Shown piece after piece: positions 17,105 through 22,524 of a DNA stretch of 22,524 bases. Below the pieces are notes generated by a model. That model did no database searches. It was given only the letters and a program-made list of their open reading frames with translations, and was not told the origin of the DNA. Numbering within the stretch: the first letter of the stretch is position 1; each line of letters begins with the position of its first letter. The position numbers were made by a program, and so were the translations under genes. This DNA is from JBPCOB01 sp051000715 (GTDB taxonomy: Bacteria > Actinomycetota > Actinomycetes > JALYNC01), in the NCBI GenBank assembly GCA_051000715.1, contig JBPCOB010000022.1, positions 1 to 22,524 on the forward strand, written 5' to 3'.

Positions 17105-17202
17105 TGGACCATCCCGTCGGACTGCACGACTGCCCCCGGTTCCGTTCGAGCCTGTCGTTAGTGTCGCCGACCGACGGAAGCGACCGGGAGGCGGTGGGCG
17201 GC

Positions 17203-18579
17203 GTGTGGAGTCGGCGGCCGGGGCTGGTCGTCGCCGCCCTGGGGAGCCTGACCATGCTGGTCGTCGTCGTGGTCGTACCGGCGTCCGTCCATCGAGGCTC
17301 CCCGCCTCAGCGCTCCGGGGAGAGCAGTCCGCCGCCGCCGACCCTGTCCCCGGTCCTGCCCGCGGTGGCAGCCGGCCTCCCGCCGAGCCCGGCCGGGCTG
17401 CGTGCGGCCCTCGCCGCTGCACTGCGCGACGCGGGGCTCGGCGCGGGCGCCGCGGCGGTCGTGGTCGACGCCCGCTCCGGCCGGGCACTGCTGTCGGCCG
17501 GGCCGGCCGATGCGGTGCCTCCTGCCTCCACCGCCAAGCTCGTGACCGCGGTAGCGGCGCTGGCGAGGCTGGGCCCGCGAACCCGGCTGGAGACCCGCCT
17601 GGTGGCCGGCGTACGAAGCGACTCGGTGATCCTGGTCGGTGGTGGTGACCCGACGCTGACCGGGCCTGGCCCGCCGCAGGCGTACCCGCAGCCGGCGAGA
17701 CTGGCCGACCTGGCCGCCGGCGCGGCTCGGCAGCTCGTTTCTGCCGGCCTACGGCGGGTGCAACTCTCGGTGGACACCTCGCTGTTCGCCGGGCCGGCAA
17801 CCGGCCCGGGGTGGTTGCCGGCCTATGTGACCGAGGGGGACGTGGCGCCGGTGAGCGCGCTGGAGGTCGACGGCGGCCGGGTCCGGCCCGGCGGCCGGGA
17901 GCGCCAGCCCGACCCCGCCGTCGCGGCCGGTCGGCTCTTCGGTCGGCTGCTGGGTCGGGCCGGCGTCAGCGTGGTCGGGCCCGTGACCGTCGGTCGAGCC
18001 CCGAGCAACGCCGTGCCGGTGAGCGTGGTGCGCTCCCCCCCGGTCGCCGCGCTGGTCGAGCGGATGCTGACCGACAGCGACAACGATCTGGCGGAGGCGC
18101 TCGCCCGGTTGGTCGCGGTGCACGACGGCCTGCCGGGCAGCTTCGCCGGCGCCGCGACGGCCCTCCGGCGGGTGGTCGGCGAGCTGGGCGTCGACATCTC
18201 GGCGCTGCGGCTCTACGACGGCAGCGGGCTGTCCAAGGCCGATCGGCTGCAGCCGCGGGTGCTTACGTCCCTTCTGTCGCTCGCGGCCTCCCCGGCCCAT
18301 CCGGAGCTGCGCGCGGTGATCACTGGCCTGCCGGTCGCCGGCCTGACCGGCACCCTGGTCGACCGGTACGCCGCACCGCCGGTCGCCGGAGCCGCGGGGG
18401 TGGTGCGGGCCAAGACCGGCACGCTGACCGGGGTCAGCACGCTGGCCGGAGTGACGCTCGACGCCGACGGAGAGCTGCTGGCCTTCGCCTTCGTCGCGCC
18501 GGCCGCCCCCGTGCGGCATGGCGCGGAGTGGGCGCTGGACCGGCTGGCCGCTGTGCTGGCCGGCTGCGGCTGCCAGTGA
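17203..18579 (+). CDS. dacB: D-alanyl-D-alanine carboxypeptidase/endopeptidase (PBP4 type, peptidase S13)
   Basis: A protein of about 458 residues that trims or cleaves peptidoglycan cross-links outside the membrane. It has an N-terminal hydrophobic segment (about 8-26), a Pro/Ser-rich linker, then a penicillin-binding fold with the three active-site motifs S109-TAK112, S292-DN, and K404-TG. VVVDARSGRALLS and GGGDPTLTG are typical of the S13 class. Start choice is open: GTG 17203 has GGGAGG 11 bases upstream, GTG 17194 has it too close, and GTG 17161 has no visible site; all share the same hydrophobic anchor. It leads a rightward run with the zinc metalloprotease-like gene, tilS and hpt, and shares a 98-base divergent region with the DUF2127 gene. 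Confidence 0.9.
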   Translation: MWSRRPGLVVAALGSLTMLVVVVVVPASVHRGSPPQRSGESSPPPPTLSPVLPAVAAGLPPSPAGLRAALAAALRDAGLGAGAAAVVVDARSGRALLSAGPADAVPPASTAKLVTAVAALARLGPRTRLETRLVAGVRSDSVILVGGGDPTLTGPGPPQAYPQPARLADLAAGAARQLVSAGLRRVQLSVDTSLFAGPATGPGWLPAYVTEGDVAPVSALEVDGGRVRPGGRERQPDPAVAAGRLFGRLLGRAGVSVVGPVTVGRAPSNAVPVSVVRSPPVAALVERMLTDSDNDLAEALARLVAVHDGLPGSFAGAATALRRVVGELGVDISALRLYDGSGLSKADRLQPRVLTSLLSLAASPAHPELRAVITGLPVAGLTGTLVDRYAAPPVAGAAGVVRAKTGTLTGVSTLAGVTLDADGELLAFAFVAPAAPVRHGAEWALDRLAAVLAGCGCQ

Positions 18580-18613
18580 GCCGACGCTCGGCTGGTCGAC
18601 GTACCGTGGGGGA

Positions 18614-19693
18614 ATGAGCGCCAACCTGGTCGACTGGGACCTCGCGGTCCGCACCGCCCGCCGACTGGTCAAGCCCGGGCCGGCGGTGAGCCCAACGGAG
18701 GCAGCGGCCCTCGTGGCCGAGCTGCGGACGCTGGCACGACAGGCTCAGCCTCATGTACGGGACTACACCGGGCTGGCCGCGGATGAGCAGACGCCCGTGT
18801 CGATCGTGGACCGGCCGGGCTGGGTGCAGGCCAACGTCGACGGCTTCCGGCTGGTTCTGGAGCCGCTGCTCGACCGGCTGGCCGCGCGGCGCCATGGGGC
18901 GGCTTCGGCCCCCGTCGTCACCGCGGTCGGGTCCCGGGTCACCGGTGTACAGGTCGGCACGATCCTGGCCTATCTCGCGAGCCGGGTGCTCGGCCAGTAC
19001 GAGCTGTTCCTCCCACCGGGAGAGGGCAGCGGGCGGCTCACCCTGGTGGCACCCAACATCCTGGCGACCGAGCGCCAGCTCAGCGTCGACCCGCACGACT
19101 TCCGGCTGTGGGTCTGCCTGCACGAGGAGACCCACCGCACCCAGTTCACCGCGGTTCCCTGGCTGCGCGAGCACGTGCGGGCGGAGATGACGGCCTACGT
19201 CAACGCCAGCGACCTTGACCCGGCTGCGATCTGGGCCCGGCTGCGGTCGGCGTCGGGCGCCGTCAACGACGCTCTGCGGGGTATCGACTCGGGGAGCCTG
19301 CTCGAAGCCGTGCAAACCCCCGAGCAGCTGCGCGTGCTCGACCGGTTGACCGGTGTCATGAGCCTGCTCGAGGGCCACGGCGACGTCGTGATGGACGGCC
19401 TCGGTCCAGCGGTCGTGCCCACCGTGGCCGAGATTCGCCGCCGCTTCGACCGTCGACGGCTGGCCACCGGTCCGGTCGACAGGGCGATCCGCCGGTTGTT
19501 CGGCATCGACCTGAAGATGGCGCAGTACGCCGAGGGCGCCCGCTTCGTCCGCACCGTCGTGGCTGCCGTCGGCATGGCCGCTTTCAACACCGTGTGGAAC
19601 TCTCCTGCCACCCTCCCCGACAAGGCCGAGATCCGCGACCCCGCCGCCTGGATGCGCCGGGTCCTCGGCGAGCGGCCAGCCGTCCCGGCCTGA
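18614..19693 (+). CDS. DUF2342 zinc-dependent metalloprotease-like protein
   Basis: A 359-residue member of the actinobacterial DUF2342 family (annotated as zinc-dependent metalloprotease or putative hydrolase; a sister group is linked to coenzyme F420 genes). The helix H170-E-E-T-H174 in CLHEETHRTQF is a textbook HExxH zinc site, and E253 in LLEGHGD is a good candidate for the third ligand. No signal peptide is visible, so it is probably cytoplasmic. The substrate is unknown. The ATG follows the weak purine-rich GTGGGGGA. It lies 34 bases after dacB and five bases before tilS, the arrangement recalled from other actinobacteria, which points to co-transcription. Confidence 0.88.
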   Translation: MSANLVDWDLAVRTARRLVKPGPAVSPTEAAALVAELRTLARQAQPHVRDYTGLAADEQTPVSIVDRPGWVQANVDGFRLVLEPLLDRLAARRHGAASAPVVTAVGSRVTGVQVGTILAYLASRVLGQYELFLPPGEGSGRLTLVAPNILATERQLSVDPHDFRLWVCLHEETHRTQFTAVPWLREHVRAEMTAYVNASDLDPAAIWARLRSASGAVNDALRGIDSGSLLEAVQTPEQLRVLDRLTGVMSLLEGHGDVVMDGLGPAVVPTVAEIRRRFDRRRLATGPVDRAIRRLFGIDLKMAQYAEGARFVRTVVAAVGMAAFNTVWNSPATLPDKAEIRDPAAWMRRVLGERPAVPA

Positions 19694-19698
19694 TCGCG

Positions 19699-20697
19699 AT
19701 GCGGCTGCCGAGTCCCGTGCTCGACTGCCGGGCGGCGGTACGCCGCAGAGTGGCCGGCGCGAGCGGCGGCGGCCTGCTGCTCGCAGCGTGCAGCGGCGGA
19801 GCGGACTCCATGGCGTTGGCCGCCGCCCTGCTCTGGGCGGCGGCCCGGGGCGGGCTCCGGGCCGGTGTCCTCACCGTCGATCACGGGTTGCAGGAAGGCT
19901 CTGCCGCGCGGTCGGCGGCGGTGACCGACTGGGCCCGGCGGGCCGGCGCCGATCCGGTGGAGATCCTGGCCGTCACGGTGGGATCGACCGGTGGCCCCGA
20001 GGGAGCCGCCCGCAGCGCCCGCTACGCCGCACTCGATGCCGCGGCCGAGCGGCTGGGCGCGGGCGGCGTCCTGCTCGGTCACACCCTCGACGACCAGGCC
20101 GAGACGGTGCTGCTCGGCCTGGGCCGGGGTTCCGGTGCGCGGTCGCTGGCCGGGATGGCGGAGGTGACCGGTCGTTACTCCCGGCCCTTCCTGCAGCTGC
20201 CGCGCACGACGACGCGAGCCGCCTGTCTGGCCTTGGAGCTGCCGGTGTGGGAAGACCCGCACAACGCCGACCCGGCGTACGCCCGGGCCCGGGTCCGCGC
20301 CGACGCGTTGCCGGCTCTCCAGCGCGCCGTCGGGCCGGGTGTGACGGCGGCGCTGGCGCGCACGGCGCGACTGCTCCGCGACGACGCGGACGCCCTTGAC
20401 GACTGGGCAACCCAGGCTGCGGCACACGCCGCCGCCGCCGACGGCTCTCTCGCCGTGGCCGTGCTGGTCGAGCTGCCGCCCGCCGTACGCCGTCGGGTGC
20501 TGCTTGCCGCGGTACGGGCGGCCGGGGCGCCGGCCGGCGCGGTGACCGCAGGGCACGTTGCCGCCGTGGATGCTCTGGTCACGGCGGCCCGACCCGGGGA
20601 CCAGCGGCGGCAGGTGTCGCTCCCCGGCGGGTTGGTCGCCAACCGGGACCATGGCAGGCTGCACCTCCACTCGGCCACCGCCTACTTGCACGCATGA
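19699..20697 (+). CDS. tilS: tRNA(Ile)-lysidine synthase
   Basis: A 332-residue N-type ATP pyrophosphatase that puts lysine on C34 of tRNA-Ile(CAU), changing its decoding from AUG to AUA. The ATP loop SGGADS is at 32-37, followed by VDHGLQEGSA and GHTLDDQAETVL(L)GL, all hallmarks of the family; DPHNADPAYARARVR is the conserved loop before the helical region. The C-terminal part is short, as is usual in actinobacteria. The ATG is five bases after the preceding stop and has no clear Shine-Dalgarno, suggesting coupling with the upstream gene. The stop overlaps the ribosome binding site of hpt. Confidence 0.93.
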   Translation: MRLPSPVLDCRAAVRRRVAGASGGGLLLAACSGGADSMALAAALLWAAARGGLRAGVLTVDHGLQEGSAARSAAVTDWARRAGADPVEILAVTVGSTGGPEGAARSARYAALDAAAERLGAGGVLLGHTLDDQAETVLLGLGRGSGARSLAGMAEVTGRYSRPFLQLPRTTTRAACLALELPVWEDPHNADPAYARARVRADALPALQRAVGPGVTAALARTARLLRDDADALDDWATQAAAHAAAADGSLAVAVLVELPPAVRRRVLLAAVRAAGAPAGAVTAGHVAAVDALVTAARPGDQRRQVSLPGGLVANRDHGRLHLHSATAYLHA

Positions 20698-20707
20698 GGA
20701 GCTTTCC

Positions 20708-21256
20708 GTGCATCGACTCGAGGACGACATCGAGTCGGTCGTGGTCTCCGAGAAGGAGATCGCCGCGAAGGTCGAGGAGCTCGCTGCCGCCATCGACGCC
20801 GACTACGCGGGCCGCGAGCTGGTCCTCGTCGGAGTGCTCAAGGGCGCGATCATGGTCATGGCCGACCTGGCTCGGGCCCTGACTCTCCCGGTCACGCTCG
20901 ACTTCATGGCGGTGGCCTCGTACGGCTCCGCGACCTCGTCGTCGGGGGTCGTACGGATCCTCAAGGACCTCGACCGCGACATCGACGGTCGCGACGTGCT
21001 CGTCGTCGAGGACATCATCGACTCGGGGCTGACGCTGTCCTGGCTGCTGCGCTACCTGCGCTCGCGCGGTCCAGGGACTCTCGAGGTGTGCGCACTGCTG
21101 CGCAAGCCCGAGGCGATCCAGGTGGATGTGCCGGTCGCCTACATGGGCTTCGACATCCCCAACGTCTTTGTGGTCGGCTACGGGCTCGACTATGCCCAGC
21201 GGTACCGAAACCTGCCCTACGTCGGCACCCTGCGACCGGAGATCTACTCGGCCTGA
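20708..21256 (+). CDS. hpt: Hypoxanthine phosphoribosyltransferase
   Basis: A 182-residue purine salvage enzyme converting hypoxanthine (and usually guanine) plus PRPP to IMP or GMP in the cytoplasm. The PRPP-binding loop is VLVVEDIIDSGLT at 97-109 with the paired acids E101-D102; VLKGAIMVMADLARAL and DFMAVASYG are the other conserved segments, and GYGLDYAQRYRNLPYVG near the end binds the purine. The GTG start follows GAGGAG (20696-20701) at six bases; that site overlaps the tilS stop, so the two are coupled. The tilS-hpt-ftsH order is widespread in Gram-positive bacteria. Confidence 0.96.
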   Translation: MHRLEDDIESVVVSEKEIAAKVEELAAAIDADYAGRELVLVGVLKGAIMVMADLARALTLPVTLDFMAVASYGSATSSSGVVRILKDLDRDIDGRDVLVVEDIIDSGLTLSWLLRYLRSRGPGTLEVCALLRKPEAIQVDVPVAYMGFDIPNVFVVGYGLDYAQRYRNLPYVGTLRPEIYSA

Positions 21257-21257
21257 G

Positions 21258-21274
21258 CGCGCAGCCGGAGCGCG
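21258..21274 (+). terminator. Weak hairpin after hpt
   Basis: CGCGC and GCGCG pair across a 7-base loop directly after the hpt stop, without a T-run. It would separate hpt from ftsH transcription if real; the stem is short. Confidence 0.25.
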
Positions 21275-21486
21275 GGAATCCCTCCGACCTCCCGCCCGTT
21301 CCCTGTGGGGACCGGCGCGAGACGCTGCAGCCCCGGAGTGGCCGGTGTACCGTTCAAGGGCGCCCGGCGAGTTCCCGGGCAGTTCATGCCGGGCCCGTCG
21401 CACTCGTCCGCCGACCACCCGGCCGGCGGGGCTACCAGGTGGCAGGAGGGACGGGGCGCGCCCGCCGGGGCGCTCCGCAAGACTCG
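21275..21486. other. Intergenic region upstream of ftsH
   Basis: About 210 bases with no gene. TACCGT at 21348-21353 fits the loose TANNNT form of a -10 box, but no matching -35 is visible. A strong Shine-Dalgarno-like CAGGAGGG near 21443-21450 lies about 37 bases before the ftsH ATG, too far to serve it. A GTG at 21439 is in frame with ftsH but would add an Arg/Gly-rich stretch not expected in the family. An FtsH promoter probably lies here. Confidence 0.35.
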
Positions 21487-22524
21487 ATGAACCTCAAGCG
21501 CTACTTCCGTGGGCCGTTGTTCTGGGTGGCCGTGGCCGGGCTGCTGCTGCTGACGTTCAGCCAGTTCTTCCAGGGTGACGGCGGCTACAAGCAGGTCGAC
21601 ACTTCCACGATCGAGAACGCGATTGTCGCCAAGGACGTCCGCTCCGCTCAGCTGTTCGACAAGGAACAGCGCATCGAGGTGGTCCGGGCCGACGGCGTCA
21701 AGCAGAAGGCGTCGTTCGGGACCGGCCAGAACGTGGAGTTGGCCAAGGAGCTCAAGGCCGCCGGCATCCGCTACGACACCAAGGTCAGCCGCGACAACCC
21801 CATCCTGGCGATCCTGTTCAGCCTGCTGCCGATCGGCATCGTCGTACTCCTCCTCCTGTTCTTCATGAACCAGATGCAGGGTGGCGGCGGCCGGGTGATG
21901 CAGTTCGGCAAGTCCCGCGCGAAGCTCGTCACCAAGGACACCCCCAAGACCACCTTCGCCGATGTCGCCGGCGCGGACGAGGCCATCGAGGAGCTTCAGG
22001 AGATCAAGGAGTTCCTCGAGAACCCCGCCAAGTTCCAGGCCATCGGCGCAAAGATCCCCAAGGGCGTGCTGCTCTACGGTCCTCCTGGCACCGGCAAGAC
22101 CTTGCTGGCCAGGGCGGTAGCCGGCGAGGCCGGCGTGCCGTTCTACTCGATCTCCGGCTCCGACTTCGTCGAGATGTTCGTCGGTGTCGGCGCCAGCCGG
22201 GTCCGCGACCTGTTCGAGCAGGCCAAGGCCAACGCCCCCGCGATCATCTTCGTCGACGCGCTCGACGCGGTCGGCCGCCACCGGGGTGCTGGAATGGGCG
22301 GCGGGCACGACGAGCGGGAGCAGACCCTTAACCAGCTCCTAGTCGAGATGGACGGCTTCGACGTCAAGGGCGGCGTGATCCTGATCGCCGCGACCAACCG
22401 GCCCGACATCCTCGACCCGGCGCTGCTGCGTCCCGGACGCTTCGACCGCCGGATCGTCGTCGACGGCCCCGACCTGGTCGGCCGTCAGGCGATTCTCCAG
22501 GTGCACAGCAGCGGCCAGCCGCTG
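21487..22524 (+). CDS. ftsH: ATP-dependent zinc metalloprotease FtsH, 5' part, with altered Walker B
   Basis: The first 346 codons; the gene leaves the window before the HExxH protease domain. FtsH is a membrane-anchored hexameric AAA+ protease that degrades misfolded membrane proteins and regulators. Two TM helices (about 10-29 and 105-127) flank a short extracytoplasmic domain. The AAA+ module has Walker A GPPGTGKT (198-205, K204), the pore motif FVGVG, SRH residues DPALLRPGRFDRR, and HDEREQTLNQLL. Walker B, however, reads IIFVDALDAVGRHRG: A258 and L259 replace the near-invariant Glu-Ile. That glutamate activates water for ATP hydrolysis, so this copy would be expected to bind but not hydrolyse ATP, unless the two bases are errors. 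The ATG matches the family start (MNLKRYFRGP), although the ribosome binding site is poor. Confidence 0.95.
   Translation, partial: MNLKRYFRGPLFWVAVAGLLLLTFSQFFQGDGGYKQVDTSTIENAIVAKDVRSAQLFDKEQRIEVVRADGVKQKASFGTGQNVELAKELKAAGIRYDTKVSRDNPILAILFSLLPIGIVVLLLLFFMNQMQGGGGRVMQFGKSRAKLVTKDTPKTTFADVAGADEAIEELQEIKEFLENPAKFQAIGAKIPKGVLLYGPPGTGKTLLARAVAGEAGVPFYSISGSDFVEMFVGVGASRVRDLFEQAKANAPAIIFVDALDAVGRHRGAGMGGGHDEREQTLNQLLVEMDGFDVKGGVILIAATNRPDILDPALLRPGRFDRRIVVDGPDLVGRQAILQVHSSGQPL

Noticed and set aside
19195..20793. 532-codon open frame antisense to tilS and the zinc metalloprotease gene
   Set aside because: It spans parts of two firmly identified genes and has no recognisable motif or start signal.

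Overview
The window is chromosomal DNA from a high-GC Gram-positive bacterium (Actinomycetota). Evidence: very GC-rich coding sequence, many GTG starts, short 4-base GTGA overlaps, a BldG-type STAS protein, the actinobacterial 'helicase/secretion neighbourhood' (TadE, TadG-like, DECH helicase), a thymidylate kinase fused to an MFS domain, and the dacB / zinc metalloprotease / tilS / hpt / ftsH order familiar from Streptomyces and relatives. The genus cannot be fixed from the sequence alone. Most of the window is conserved housekeeping DNA rather than an accessory island, and I found no phage, IS element, CRISPR array or defence system.

Left part (1-4030): the end of a Tad pilus cluster (a partial tandem copy of a TadE-like gene, an intact TadE-like gene and a TadG-like gene) runs rightward into two leftward genes, a small two-TM coiled-coil protein and a large MrfA-type DECH-box helicase. 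Divergent from the helicase lies a BldG-like anti-sigma factor antagonist, followed by a K+-independent-type proton-pumping pyrophosphatase and a conserved protein of unknown function.

Centre (7460-14440): topA with a plausible own promoter; a small leftward SnoaL-like gene; the remains of a SigG-like sigma factor with a large internal deletion; then the MFS-thymidylate kinase fusion translationally coupled to holB (DNA polymerase III delta'). This is a DNA topology/replication/nucleotide block interrupted by the decayed sigma locus.

Right part (14440-22524): a secreted TAP-like peptidase that appears to start at CTG, tRNA-Thr(CGT), a leftward DUF2127 membrane protein, and a rightward run of dacB (PBP4-type carboxypeptidase), a DUF2342 zinc metalloprotease-like gene, tilS, hpt and the 5' part of ftsH, which leaves the window.

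The most striking observation is in ftsH: the Walker B motif reads D-A-L-D instead of D-E-I-D, so the catalytic glutamate is absent. Next are the deleted sigma factor, the partial TadE duplication with its pyrimidine-rich spacer, the TadG-like frame that has no stop until deep inside the opposing genes, and the apparent CTG start of the lipoprotein peptidase. No wholly new multi-gene system could be supported.
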